From UBA7672 sp963738625 (GTDB taxonomy: Bacteria; Pseudomonadota; Alphaproteobacteria; Caulobacterales; Hyphomonadaceae): a stretch of 64,000 nucleotides of DNA. The stretch covers positions 1-64,000 of the forward strand of contig CAVTXH010000002.1 in NCBI GenBank assembly GCA_963738625.1, written 5' to 3'. The translations under genes were made by a program, and so were the position numbers. Below are positions 53,101 through 61,265 of this stretch, piece after piece. How positions within the stretch are numbered: position 1 is the stretch's first letter; each line of letters starts with the position of its first letter. The notes beneath the pieces are model-generated. The model was not told where the DNA came from. It was given only the letters and a program-made list of their open reading frames with translations, and ran no database searches.

Positions 53101-54400
53101 GACCTATGACGTGTCGAAGACGTTCACCTACACGCCCGCAAGCCAGCTGCTTACCCGCACGTCTTCGAACGCGGCTTATGAATGGCCGACCGCTCAATCG
53201 TTCACCGAGGGCTACGCGGTCAACGGCCTCAACCAGTATACGTCGGTGGCGGGGTCTGCTCTCGCCTATGACGGTCGCGGCAACACCACCAATGACACCA
53301 CCAAGACCTATGCCTATGACTCCTCCAACCGTCTGACATCGTCCTCCAACGGGGCTGCGGCCGTCTACGATCCCACGGGCCGGCTTCTCTCGATCAGCCA
53401 GGGCGGGGCGACGACGAAGTTCCTCTATGACGGCACGCGCCTGATCGCCGAATACAACGGAGCAGGGGCCCTGCAGCGCCGCTATGTGCATGGCGATGGG
53501 GTCGATGATCCGCTGGTCTGGTTCGAAGGCTCGGGCACGACCAGCCGCAGCCAGCTGTTCAAGGACGAGCGCGGGTCGGTGATCGCGGCCGACACCGGCG
53601 CGGCGGTTACCACCAAGCAGTATGACGAGTACGGCAACCCCGCTGGCAGCTACACCGGCCGGTTCCAGTACACCGGCCAGACCTGGATGCCGGAGCTCGG
53701 CCTCTACTATTACAAAGCCCGCGCCTACAATCCCGACCTCGGCCGGTTCATGCAGGTCGATCCCATCGGCACGAAGGATCAGGTCAATCTCTATGCCTAT
53801 GTCGGGAACGATCCGCTGAACAAAAATGACCCTGAAGGCATGACTAGATGTTCGTCCAACACTCCAGTGGACACATGTGAAGCCGTCAGAGAAAGTGCCG
53901 AGGACGCTTCGCAGGCATTCGAGAAACTTGCGGGAGATGTACAAGCAGCACTGGACGCCAGAAACGGAGGAGGTGAGCTAACCGCTGATCAAGAACAACT
54001 TCTCAACCAGGTGAATGCGATATTCGGCAATACTAAAAACAGCACTTTGAGAGATATAGCAAAGACCGCGAATCACGCGGCGAATCTTTTAGACTACGAA
54101 TCCAACACAACTTTAAAGGCGGCATATCTAACAGACGCTAACGCCAAAATTGAACCGTTTTCAGTTAACACGATTACTTACGACCCATTCAAACTCTTCA
54201 ATCGTCCCGATTTCTCAAAGCGCCCAGCTGATCAAGTGAGTAGGATACTCTCTCATGAAGCAGTACACCTCACTGGGTCGTGGCCACATTTTGGCCCCGG
54301 AGGACGATCGGAACGAAATACCGACCGGTTAGCTTGTATGACGCACTGGGGTGCCTGTTTGCGTGACGACCGCTTACGCGTTATGCCGCCGCGCCAGTAG
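50135..54400 (+). CDS. Secreted Rhs/YD-repeat polymorphic toxin with C-terminal HEXXH domain
   Basis: ATG 50135 after AGGGG is the start, although the frame extends upstream to 49421. The protein has 1421 residues. A Sec signal peptide (KRIFLFAAALFSASLISPSA) is followed by a DUF6531-like region (FARSYSGGRTDFDRWDDNF). More than a dozen YD repeats build the shell (YEYDGFNRLKKM-type, YDALGRVTAETQPNG, YDSSNRLTSSS). The core ends at the conserved junction DPIGTKDQVNLYAYVGNDPL, NKNDPEG. The last 190 residues are the variable tip, of lower GC, with ILSHEAVHLTGSW (HEAVH codons from 54254), a zincin-type metal-binding motif, suggesting a metallopeptidase toxin. A signal peptide is unusual for a type VI effector and fits Sec plus type II export. 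Confidence 0.82.
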   Translation: MSKRIFLFAAALFSASLISPSAAALPIENCTTIVGGSAAPTSAGISAPPVFNPVDALGVNLQSGKLTASSPQISIGPRERPGLTFARSYSGGRTDFDRWDDNFVATLSTKPIACGPTPYNVLWTAVVNGSTYQFFKYTTGLDQEFHAIAGGGEKLAPRAGGGYQLTLSDGTVVAYTGPGGLGAQYANMARASSVTMPDGEVHTYHYVVAGIYTRLQSVTTNLGYQAHFQYASPTSISLQKVTLLNNAFESCGVTAESCGTLSYTWPSLTIAASSAQVTITDNLNQAIVYNLSASGITSIRKAAHPSQDWISVTYFGVTYTGRVQTVTREGASWTYSYTDVPIQNNPGLMQYTNVRQDPLGGTTTAVMETDEIILWGNGIVAIRLKQVTDPSGYVTQYGWNSYGRLALVTNPRGDQIGLNRDIHGNITSLTRYPIPGSGESQTTENAAYPGVGAGPWGTGTCANPKTCNQPTTITDARGFVTSFTYDAGHGGVLTVTKPAPASGPYASIQPQTRNTYSNNGTAIFRLVSSSTCATTSSCAGTAGETVVDTVYDTQRKPTTATTRAGNSSISSTTTTTYTPQGDVATVDGPLAGTADTVYAYFDGMRRPRASVTPDPDGAGPLLYGVTRTTYDADSNPTLIEKGEVGAPASWNSLTVYARSTLEYDVFGRKVRQNEINLATGLPEAVAQTSYDVEGRIDCVAQRMNAAVYGSLPTACSHSTAGSFGPDRIVKTIYAANGDVLKLQSGYGTALQRDERTMTYLAPGLVGTIKDAANNLTTNEYDGFNRLKKMRYPVATVGANSSSTTDYEQLTYDAAGNITSERRRDGLIVANTIDNLNRVRVKDLPGTEPDVTNSYDNLDHLISASSSAGVVSWTYDALGRVTAETQPNGVVSYAYNAAGQRTQLTYPGAGFSTNYQYQNDGQLKLIGLNGATTGSDVLATFYYGQLGHRTSACRSVGTSAACTGGARTVFGYDALWRLGGFSHDLVTGASTYDVSKTFTYTPASQLLTRTSSNAAYEWPTAQSFTEGYAVNGLNQYTSVAGSALAYDGRGNTTNDTTKTYAYDSSNRLTSSSNGAAAVYDPTGRLLSISQGGATTKFLYDGTRLIAEYNGAGALQRRYVHGDGVDDPLVWFEGSGTTSRSQLFKDERGSVIAADTGAAVTTKQYDEYGNPAGSYTGRFQYTGQTWMPELGLYYYKARAYNPDLGRFMQVDPIGTKDQVNLYAYVGNDPLNKNDPEGMTRCSSNTPVDTCEAVRESAEDASQAFEKLAGDVQAALDARNGGGELTADQEQLLNQVNAIFGNTKNSTLRDIAKTANHAANLLDYESNTTLKAAYLTDANAKIEPFSVNTITYDPFKLFNRPDFSKRPADQVSRILSHEAVHLTGSWPHFGPGGRSERNTDRLACMTHWGACLRDDRLRVMPPRQ

Positions 54401-54428
54401 AATCGTTCGAAAGTATTTTGGAGATCGA

Positions 54429-55019
54429 ATGTCGAGCTATTGCGCCTTTCGTTTAACGGCAGCAGCATTTCTCTGCCTTGCGATGATCTCATGCAAGCAG
54501 GACGTTCCGTCCGGAGAAGTAATATTTTCTGTCTCCGGCGCATTCTCGCGTTATGAAGCAAAGATTTTTACAGTCCGTACAGTCGCGGGGCGCAACGCGC
54601 TGCATTGGGAGGCGAAGGTCGAAAACCTCTCCGAGGAAGTGCTCTGTATTCCATCTTTTTATGTTAACTCTCAGTACCCTTCACTTGGATACTTGGTTGT
54701 TAAAGAATGGGATAATCAGGAAAGCAGTTTTCTGCCTATCCAAGAGAACTCTGGGCCGTTGCCGTTCTTCGACGATGCCTGGCAAGAGTTCTCAATAGTT
54801 GCCCCGAAGACAGCGCTCCGCGTTCAGGCTGGGCTGTTGGAAAACTTCAAAATTTCGCATTTTCCGATAGAGATAGCTAATTCAATTCGAGTCTTCAAAT
54901 GCGCATATTTTGAAAACAACCCGCTGCTGTCAATTCATGATATAGTGGCCAACCGCCCGATACAGTTCGCGCATGAGTATTCCGATTTCCTATCAGCTGG
55001 CCCAATTGAATTCCCTTAA
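54429..55019 (+). CDS. Lipoprotein, probable immunity protein for the HEXXH toxin
   Basis: 196 residues from ATG 54429, 28 bases after the toxin stop. The frame extends upstream into the toxin gene without support. The signal peptide ends in a lipobox (FLCLAMISC). The mature part is beta-rich (LHWEAKVENLSEEVLCIPSF) and has low GC like the toxin tip. Position, size and periplasmic anchoring fit an immunity protein that meets incoming toxin in the periplasm. No known family. Confidence 0.6.
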   Translation: MSSYCAFRLTAAAFLCLAMISCKQDVPSGEVIFSVSGAFSRYEAKIFTVRTVAGRNALHWEAKVENLSEEVLCIPSFYVNSQYPSLGYLVVKEWDNQESSFLPIQENSGPLPFFDDAWQEFSIVAPKTALRVQAGLLENFKISHFPIEIANSIRVFKCAYFENNPLLSIHDIVANRPIQFAHEYSDFLSAGPIEFP

Positions 55020-55068
55020 AGTCATTAGCAGAATCGTCAGTTCAACCACGCGGGTTTTTCGAAGCGTT

Positions 55069-55863
55069 GTACGCCTCCGCCGAGGGCCGCCTTGCGGCGG
55101 ATGGCGTGATCGGGAGTATCGGCTGCTACGACTAGTTTGATGAGAGGTCTCTAAACTAGTCGCTGAGGGAGGCGGCGTGGAGATCATCGGAGGAGAGCCG
55201 CGTCGGCGGTGGTCGCTGGAGCAGAAGCTCGCGACGGTTGAAGCGACCTTTCAGCCTGGCGCGAGCGTCAACGGCGTGGCGCGACAGCTTGGGGTAAACG
55301 CAGGTATGCTGTTCTCCTGGCGCAAGGAGTTCCGCGACCAGCTGGGTTTTCCTGAACCGCCGAAGACGAAGGGCTTTGCCCCGGTCATGCTGTCGGCGCC
55401 CGAGGGAAGGGTTGATCAGCCTCTCGGCGTCATCGAGGTCGAGTTTCCTGGCGGTGTGCGGTTGAGAGCCGTCGGTGCGGTCAGGCCCGATCTGGCCGCC
55501 GCTGTCGCCGGCGCCTTGGCGAGGCGATGATCGCGATCCCCTCGAACGTTCGAGTGTGGCTTGCCGCGGGCCATACCGATATGCGGCGCGGCATGCAGGG
55601 TCTGGCGCTGCAGGTCCAGGAAGGCCTTCACCGCGACCCGCATGCCGGCGATCTCTTTGTCTTCCGCGGCAAGCGCGGCGATCTTGTAAAAATCATCTGG
55701 CACGATGGGCTCGGCCTGTCGCTTTACGCCAAGCGATTGGACCGCGGTCGGTTCGTCTGGCCGGTGACCGCGAGCGGGTCGGTTTCTCTGTCACCCGCCC
55801 AGGTCGGCTATATGCTCGAGGGCATCGACTGGCGTAATCCCCAACATACCTGGAGACCCGAAG
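55069..55863 (+). mobile_element. Left-end fragment of the IS66 element
   Basis: Nearly identical to 35753-36547 from the terminal GTACGCCTCCGCCGAGG through tnpA and most of tnpB, then it breaks off after GACCCGAAG. tnpC, the accessory gene and the right terminal repeat are absent, so it cannot be a complete element. One visible difference is GGAGGAGAG for GGGGGAGAG at 55190. It lies between two toxin/immunity modules. Confidence 0.9.
55177..55530 (+). CDS. tnpA: IS66 accessory protein TnpA (copy in fragment)
   Basis: Same 117-residue protein as at 35861-36214, from GTG 55177. Intact, but without a linked transposase. Confidence 0.85.
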   Translation: MEIIGGEPRRRWSLEQKLATVEATFQPGASVNGVARQLGVNAGMLFSWRKEFRDQLGFPEPPKTKGFAPVMLSAPEGRVDQPLGVIEVEFPGGVRLRAVGAVRPDLAAAVAGALARR

Positions 55864-55934
55864 GAGTGATCCGATCAATTTTGCAGACCCTACAGGACAA
55901 TGTGGGTTTTGTGGAAGAGCGCTCGATTTTGTAA
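55527..55934 (+). pseudogene. IS66 TnpB with replaced C-terminus
   Basis: Residues 1-112 equal TnpB at 36211-36558. After HTWRPE the fragment boundary changes the native end to GVIRSILQTLQDNVGFVEER and a few more residues, adding about 20. It is probably non-functional in the absence of tnpC. Confidence 0.8.
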
Positions 55935-55939
55935 GAAAA

Positions 55940-56491
55940 ATGCTCACGCGCGGCCACAACCGCAATCCTCCACCCCCCCTTCCTGGACCAGGATCACCGC
56001 TCCCGGTGCCACCTTTCAACGTTTGGCCGGGAGAAATGTTCGGATCTCCTGACCCCGGAGTTTCAGAACTGGCCCGACACTTGGAGGTTGAAATACCAGG
56101 GTCTATTAATGGCCCTAATGTCTACCTGTTTCGCTCGGACGGAAGTACTATATCAGACGTAGATATTGCTACGAATTATGATATCGCTATTCAGGTAAAT
56201 ATGGGGAATGGAAATGGGCTGGTCGGCCAGATACGTAGAGTCCAAGAAGCGCTCGGGCCGAAGGCAGACGTTATTGGATATGCCCCTAGAGCAGGAATTC
56301 ATGTGTATCGTAATGCTGAGCGCCTGGGTGTGAGACTCTTCCGCAACTACGGAGATCTCACGGCGTACGTTCGCGCCAGGGCCGGGGGCGCAGCTCAAGA
56401 CGTGATACTGCCGCCCGTGCTGCCGCCATCAGATGATAAACCACCACCGTTGCCGTATCCCGGACAGTGTACCATCACGGACTCATGCTGA
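55940..56491 (+). CDS. Orphan toxin-tip-like protein, possible REase-fold nuclease
   Basis: 183 residues. The first 35 are a Pro/Gly linker (NPPPPLPGPGSPLPVPPFN) like those that precede toxin tips. The folded part has DVDIATNYDIAIQVNMGNGN, then a helix GLVGQIRRVQEALG and strand DVIGYAP. This spacing resembles restriction-endonuclease-like toxin domains (Asp on one strand, E-x-K on the next), though the usual Glu would be Gln here. A Pro-rich tail ends with CTITDSC. There is no Rhs core attached, so it looks like a displaced C-terminal module. Assignment to the nuclease fold is tentative. Confidence 0.45.
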   Translation: MLTRGHNRNPPPPLPGPGSPLPVPPFNVWPGEMFGSPDPGVSELARHLEVEIPGSINGPNVYLFRSDGSTISDVDIATNYDIAIQVNMGNGNGLVGQIRRVQEALGPKADVIGYAPRAGIHVYRNAERLGVRLFRNYGDLTAYVRARAGGAAQDVILPPVLPPSDDKPPPLPYPGQCTITDSC

Positions 56492-56515
56492 CCGCAAAAG
56501 GAATCTACATCTGTA

Positions 56516-57100
56516 TTGAAAGACGCTTTTCGAGTCAGGCCGTCGGACGGTTGGCTGTGTCTGCTCCGATCCGAAGCTATGACTCTGACAAACACAGCGT
56601 GGGCTTTGGGTTCGACGCCTGGCTATCACGCCATTCTCTGCCACGGAAAAGATCTTCAGTTTGGTCTCACTCAAGCGAGCCCTTCGATGGAAAGAAAATA
56701 CTCTCTAGGGATTCTTTGCGAACCTGGCGCTTTTGACGATCTCAGCCCCGCCGATCTGACGCGCCTATCCAGCCAGCAGATCGTTAGCGAAGGGCGGCCT
56801 GGCGAATATCTGTCGATAGCAGAGTTTCATAATGTTGAAGATTGGGATTGGGTCGGCGATATCAGAAGCGAGTTGGCCAATGCCGATGTAGATGTTCCGT
56901 GGGACCGAATGCGTGCCTACGCTTGTTGGGGACGCGGAATTGCGCATCTAAACGAATTTCTTCGGAGACGAGCAAAGGCAGGCCCTTTGATCGTCTCATC
57001 TGATGACGGACTAACGTTTAAATACTCGATATCATGCACTGATATTGAGTTGAAATCGTTGGTGTTTGCTCATGGTCCCGAGGTGGGAATTGACAAATAA
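56516..57100 (+). CDS. Probable cytoplasmic immunity protein of the second module
   Basis: 194 residues from TTG 56516, or 173 from ATG 56579. No signal peptide. It is acidic with several Trp (NVEDWDWVGDIRSELANADV). The gene follows the orphan tip by 24 bases and shares its lower GC. Cytoplasmic location fits protection against a nuclease-type toxin. No family recognised. Confidence 0.45.
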   Translation: MKDAFRVRPSDGWLCLLRSEAMTLTNTAWALGSTPGYHAILCHGKDLQFGLTQASPSMERKYSLGILCEPGAFDDLSPADLTRLSSQQIVSEGRPGEYLSIAEFHNVEDWDWVGDIRSELANADVDVPWDRMRAYACWGRGIAHLNEFLRRRAKAGPLIVSSDDGLTFKYSISCTDIELKSLVFAHGPEVGIDK

Positions 57101-57212
57101 TTGCCGACGTTAAATCGGGCGCGATCCGTACGATCGCACTCATGCAGCGGCCAGATGGCGCTGACAAGTTAACTGCCCGACGCCAATTCCAGCTTAAGGC
57201 GCGCGACGGCGG

Positions 57213-57435
57213 TCAAGCAGCAGCCAGATTCCAGAGGCAGTCAGCCCGTGCTTGGAAAAGTTTGAGCGTCGGCCGGCTGATCATGTGTCGCTGAAAATCG
57301 AACGCGTTGTAGATCGCGGCGTGGGCTGCCACGAAACGCAGTGCTGGAAGGCAGCGATTTGAAACCGAGCATCTTGCGCTCGCGATCTTCGGATCGGGAA
57401 ATGAGAGTTCTCCGCCCGATTGTTTTCTCGGAGTT
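57213..57435 (-). pseudogene. Remnant of an IS6-type transposase C-terminus
   Basis: Three frames together give ENSHFPIRR, then ERKMLGFKSLP, then LRFVAAHAAIYNAFDFQRHM and ISRPTLKLFQARAD. This is the end of a DDE transposase of the IS6 type (HxPxRRRERxMxRFKS followed by NxFxxQRHLISRxTL). At least two frameshifts and loss of the catalytic core make it dead. Confidence 0.6.
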
Positions 57436-57476
57436 GGCCTGGCCTGTGCAATTGACAGCACCCTGAGCCCCCGGCG

Positions 57477-57725
57477 TCATGCGTGCGCGTCATCCAAATA
57501 ATCCGCCCACCACTGCGCGAGTTTGCGGCGCTCGTCCAAGTAGTCAGCGCGATTGTAGGCTGCGCGAACTTCGTTCGGCTCTCTGTGCGCTAGAGCTCGT
57601 TCGATCACATCAGATCGAAACTGTTCGCTTTCGTTTAGAACTGTGGAAGCCAGCGCTCTGAGCCCGTGAACGGTCGCTCGGCTGTGATAGCCCCTTCGAC
57701 CGAGCGCGTGCTCGCGTTGTCTCAT
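57477..57725 (-). pseudogene. C-terminal fragment of a P4-type tyrosine integrase
   Basis: 82 residues holding the final catalytic boxes: TVHGLRALASTVLNE (HxxR), VIERALAHREPNEVRAAYNR (the H box and nucleophile Tyr) and the typical end YLDERRKLAQWWADYLD. The core-binding domain and the first catalytic Arg are missing. It is a relic of the element next to tRNA-His. Confidence 0.8.
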
Positions 57726-57850
57726 GACTGGCTATCTAGGAGCCTGCGTGCCAGCATCTCAATGAAATCAATGCGTTCGCTGACGTTCGTCCGTGTTCGG
57801 ACCGTTCTGGGTAACGGATTGGGTAGCAATTCACCGAAGGAGGCGGCCGG

Positions 57851-58108
57851 ATGATCGTGCAGCACATCGATGGAATGCCGTCCGCCGAGGCTGGAAAGGG
57901 TATGATCCGCCTGGCGCTGAGGTCGCGCAGCATTGAAGGGGTCTCAAACGTCGTCAGCGAATTCGCACTGACGCCTCACGCCGCAACTCATGTCATCCTG
58001 GCTCTGACCAACGCTCTCGCACAGCATAATGGCGCCGACGCCTGCAATGTCGTTGCTTTCGCGCCCTTACCCCATCGACCGAAGAAACCGCATAGGCCGC
58101 GTCGTTAG
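57851..58108 (+). CDS. Small hypothetical protein
   Basis: 85 residues from ATG 57851 with GGAGG seven to eight bases upstream. The sequence is mixed, with a central helix (ATHVILALTNALAQHNG) and a basic Pro-rich end (PHRPKKPHRPRR). It converges on the minus-strand gene, with which its 3' end overlaps by four bases. No family recognised. Confidence 0.45.
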   Translation: MIVQHIDGMPSAEAGKGMIRLALRSRSIEGVSNVVSEFALTPHAATHVILALTNALAQHNGADACNVVAFAPLPHRPKKPHRPRR

Positions 58109-58875
58109 GCGGTCGCCGCCAGAGCACGCAGTTCCTGCAGCCGTATCAGCATCGACAGCGCCTTCTCGAATTGCCGGTCGAGTCGTGCTTCCATCTCCCA
58201 GAGCTGGCGGATACGTAGCGGATCGAAGCTCTCCGCAATTGCCTGCGCTCGGATCGACGGCCTTGCCGCGTTGGTCTTGAGCCAACCGCGGCGCCAGGGA
58301 AGGGCATCCTCGGCAAGAAACCGCCGCAGCAACTCGCAATCTGGCCGATACTTGGGTTTCCCGTCGTCGGTTTCCTCGAGCTCCCCCGTCCACCAGTCGC
58401 GCATGTCATCGTCCAGCCTCGCAAGGGCATCCTGATAAGCCTTGCCGGCGTCTATCAGTTCCAGTGCCGCCTCGACATCGACGATCCCTGACTCGATCGC
58501 CTCGACCGTCTCGGCATCGTCCCGATCGGATCCCCGCAATACCTCGGTCAGCGAAATCTGATCGCGTGTCTTGTAGTCGGTGACGCCGGCGCGAGTAAGT
58601 GTCTTCCGCTTGGCCTGATCGTCGTTCGCACGGTCGAAGGCATGAGCTACGTGAACCGCAGACTCCGCCGCCAGCAGCCTCCGTCGGCGCCACTCGATCC
58701 AGGTCAGTCGGTCGATCAGCGAGGTCTCGGTCGACCCTTCCGGGCTGTGAGCCGCCACGAACGCGGCCCTGAGCTGGGAGAAGGCCTCTGCATCCTCCCA
58801 CGGCAGCAGGCCCGGCGGCCTTGGCCCCGGCGACGGGTGAAGCATCACGACATTCGCAGCCGCGACTGCACTCAT
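58105..58875 (-). CDS. Hypothetical helical protein of the decayed element
   Basis: 256 residues from ATG 58875 (MSAVAAANVVMLHPSPG). It is mostly helical and rich in Arg, Glu and Leu (LIDRLTWIEWRRRRLLAAES, WEMEARLDRQFEKALSMLIR). Similar proteins accompany integrases and primases in alphaproteobacterial islands, without known function. The start overlaps the stop of the zinc-ribbon gene by four bases. Confidence 0.6.
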   Translation of the reverse strand: MSAVAAANVVMLHPSPGPRPPGLLPWEDAEAFSQLRAAFVAAHSPEGSTETSLIDRLTWIEWRRRRLLAAESAVHVAHAFDRANDDQAKRKTLTRAGVTDYKTRDQISLTEVLRGSDRDDAETVEAIESGIVDVEAALELIDAGKAYQDALARLDDDMRDWWTGELEETDDGKPKYRPDCELLRRFLAEDALPWRRGWLKTNAARPSIRAQAIAESFDPLRIRQLWEMEARLDRQFEKALSMLIRLQELRALAATA

Positions 58876-59519
58876 GTCCAGAAGGCTCCCTGCCTGATCC
58901 GGCGGCCCTTGACGATCTTCCGCTCCAGCCGGCCCAGCCATCCCGCCGCGCGGTCCCAGCTGGCGCTTTCCAGCGCGTGGATGCGGTCGCACATGGCGTC
59001 GTAGGTCTTCTGGTGCATTCCCTTGGGCTTCTTTGCGATGAGGCTGTCGAAACCCGGCTCGCCGCCCAGCTTCATGCGCAACCGGTGGACGCTTTCCGCC
59101 AAGTGGTCATAGCTGCGGCTGCGCCGGCTTTCGTACGTCAGCCTCGCACAATGCCGGCAAACGTTACGGCCGCCGGTCAAGTAAATATGCCAGACACTTC
59201 GCCGGCAATGCGGGCAGACGAAAAAGGGTGTCGCCCCGCCATAGTGGTTCGGCCGCCAGTCGATGCGGATGTCCTCGGCCACCTGCCGCCATTCGCTCTC
59301 GCCCTGGCACTGCACGCGATAGTGCATGTGGATGCAATCACGCCCGCCGAGAACGCCAATCGAGGCGACGCGCTCGCCGCCGCGCGACCAGCTCACGGTG
59401 CAGGAGCAGGGACCGTTGAGCACCCGATCGCGCAGCAGTGAATGCACACTGATGCGCCGCAGATCTTCGATCGTCGATCGCGACATCCGGTTCCAGCCGC
59501 CGCTGCCACATCCGCCCAC
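58872..59519 (-). CDS. Zinc-ribbon protein of integrative elements (GGxGSGxW family)
   Basis: 215 residues from GTG 59519 (VGGCGSGGWNRMSRS), with GGAGA seven bases upstream. The longer frame from 59576 is less likely because this conserved GSG-W start is where homologues begin. A central beta region (CTVSWSRGGERVASIGV, IDWRPNHYGGATPFF) is followed by a zinc ribbon with CPHC and CRHC pairs and the LTYESRRSRSYDH segment. Common beside integrases and primases; function unknown. Confidence 0.75.
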   Translation of the reverse strand: MGGCGSGGWNRMSRSTIEDLRRISVHSLLRDRVLNGPCSCTVSWSRGGERVASIGVLGGRDCIHMHYRVQCQGESEWRQVAEDIRIDWRPNHYGGATPFFVCPHCRRSVWHIYLTGGRNVCRHCARLTYESRRSRSYDHLAESVHRLRMKLGGEPGFDSLIAKKPKGMHQKTYDAMCDRIHALESASWDRAAGWLGRLERKIVKGRRIRQGAFWT

Positions 59520-59648
59520 GAAATTTTCTCCGACGGGGTTTTGTCGGAATCTCGTGGCAAGTCGGACTTCTATCAATCCTCATTTCGCTGGCGTTCGCCG
59601 GTGACTGCCGCCTCCGCAGTGAAACTCCGGCCCCACCGCCACACCACA

Positions 59649-59678
59649 CACACTCCCCCTATAAATAGGGGGAGTGTG
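59649..59678. promoter_or_regulatory. Perfect 14-bp dyad in the gap between element genes
   Basis: CACACTCCCCCTAT (59649-59662) and ATAGGGGGAGTGTG (59665-59678) are perfect inverted arms separated by AA. It lies in the 177-base gap between the AAA helicase and the zinc-ribbon gene on the minus strand. No T-run follows, so an operator or a replication-related site is as likely as a terminator. Confidence 0.55.
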
Positions 59679-59696
59679 GTGGTGGTGGCTCGGGGG

Positions 59697-60975
59697 CTAA
59701 GGCTCCACACTTCCACGGTCATCCACACTGCCATTTGATGACCGTGGCTCTGACGCTGACACGCCAACGCGGACCACGGACCGCAGCCCTCCACGGCGGG
59801 GATAGGGTACGTCAACACGGGCTAGATAACGGTCCTGGACAAGCGATCCCAGCACAAGCCGGATGCGGGCCCGCTGCGCCTTGTCTTCGGGATTGAGCTT
59901 GAGGATGGGGGCCATGTCGATCCCGGCCCAATCGCTTGCGCGGTGGTCATAACCGCGGTCCTTGCCATCCAACGCCTCCTGGATCGCGCCAATTGTTTCC
60001 ACGGCAAGATGCTTGGGAGCGGACGCAAGCACGTCGAGGGCGGCTGCCACGCCGACTTCGTCGGCGGGGGGCCCATTGCCCAAAGATATGCTTCGCAAGA
60101 CGTACCAGGATCTTTCGTCTTGCCCCGCCGCAAGGTTCTGCTTGTCGCGTCGTGAGTGGAAGGCGCGGACATCGGAATGCAGTCCGAATGCGACCAACTC
60201 TTCTGCGGTCGGCACGTTCAGAACCCGCAACATGCGAGCTGCATCAACGAGAGCCTTGGCGCCACGGGCGCTCTCGCTTGCGACGGTGTGGTCGCCCTTG
60301 CGGGTATGATGGATGATATGGATGGCGCAGTTGGTCGCCTGCGCAAGACGGCTCCAGCGCTTCACTAGGCGATCAATCTGGACGTTGTCGTTCTCATCAA
60401 GCGCATGGGATGAAACAAAGGGGTCGAGAATGAGCGCATCGATCCCGCGCTTCTGGATCTCCCGCTCGAGCTCGCCGAATAAGTCTTCATGCACGTAACC
60501 CGCGACCGAAGTACTGGCAGTCAGGAGCGCGTTGTCGGGCCCCGCGTTCACGAACAGATGGCCCGCTAAGTCGCCGACGCTAATGGCATGATGCAGGGCC
60601 GCCGCCTGGATGCGCCGCGCTAGTTCGTCCTCCGGTTCTTCGAGGTTCCAGAGCCAGACGCGTCTTCTGGCCGTCGTGGACGGGATCGCCAAGCAGGGGC
60701 CGTCCGCTGGCCATCGCAAGCGCTTCGCCGATCAGAAGAGACGTCTTCCCCACTCCGCCGGGTGCGACGGTCGCGGAAACAACCCCCCGCATCAGCAGCT
60801 GTCCATAGATCCACGGACGAGGAGGAATGCTGTCCGGCGGCCGCCATGAATAGGCCATCGCCGAGATGAGACGAGGCGCCGGTCCCCTGTCGTGGAAGGG
60901 GCGCGCTCCGTCCGCGGCCAGCCGAAGAGCCTCCACGCCTTTTTCGCGCGCGAGCCCATTCGCGTCGAGCGTCAT
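59697..60975 (-). pseudogene. AAA/RecA-like helicase of an integrative element, frameshifted
   Basis: The first frame from ATG 60975 gives a leader and Walker A (SATVAPGGVGKTSLLIGEAL), then loses phase after GDPVHDGQK near 60665. The second frame resumes RRVWLWNLEEPEDELARRIQ and continues to the end, including the Walker B-like LDPFVSSHALDENDN, HIIHHTRKG and SARGAKALVDAARMLRVL. About 425 residues together. These RepA-like hexameric helicases pair with a Toprim primase in island replication. A single-base error or mutation explains the break. Confidence 0.75.
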
Positions 60976-61265
60976 GGCGCCTGCGCCAAGCTCAGGACCC
61001 GAACCTCAAGGCCTCGCGCGACCAGCGCGGCCCCCAACCTTTTCGTCGCTGTCCGCCCGGCGTCGTCATCATCCTGCGCAAGCGTGACGCATGTCACATA
61101 GCTCGGGACGGCCGCGGCGAGCTTTGCCATGTGGGTCGCAGAGCCGGCTGCCCAGGCGCCAAGGCCGGTGGCTTCATGTAGACTGAGCGCATCCTCGATC
61201 CCTTCGGCAATCGTCAGACCTAGCCCGTCATTCGCTGGCGCCAGCACAATGGGGTGTCCAGACAC
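60972..61265 (-). pseudogene. Toprim primase fragment, N-terminus lost
   Basis: 97 residues with the Toprim core: LTIAEGIEDALSLHEATGLG (Glu site) and LAQDDDDAGRTATKRLGAAL (Asp site). The zinc-finger and N-terminal catalytic parts expected upstream are absent, and no alternative frame supplies them. The stop overlaps the helicase start by four bases, the usual primase-helicase coupling. Confidence 0.75.
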
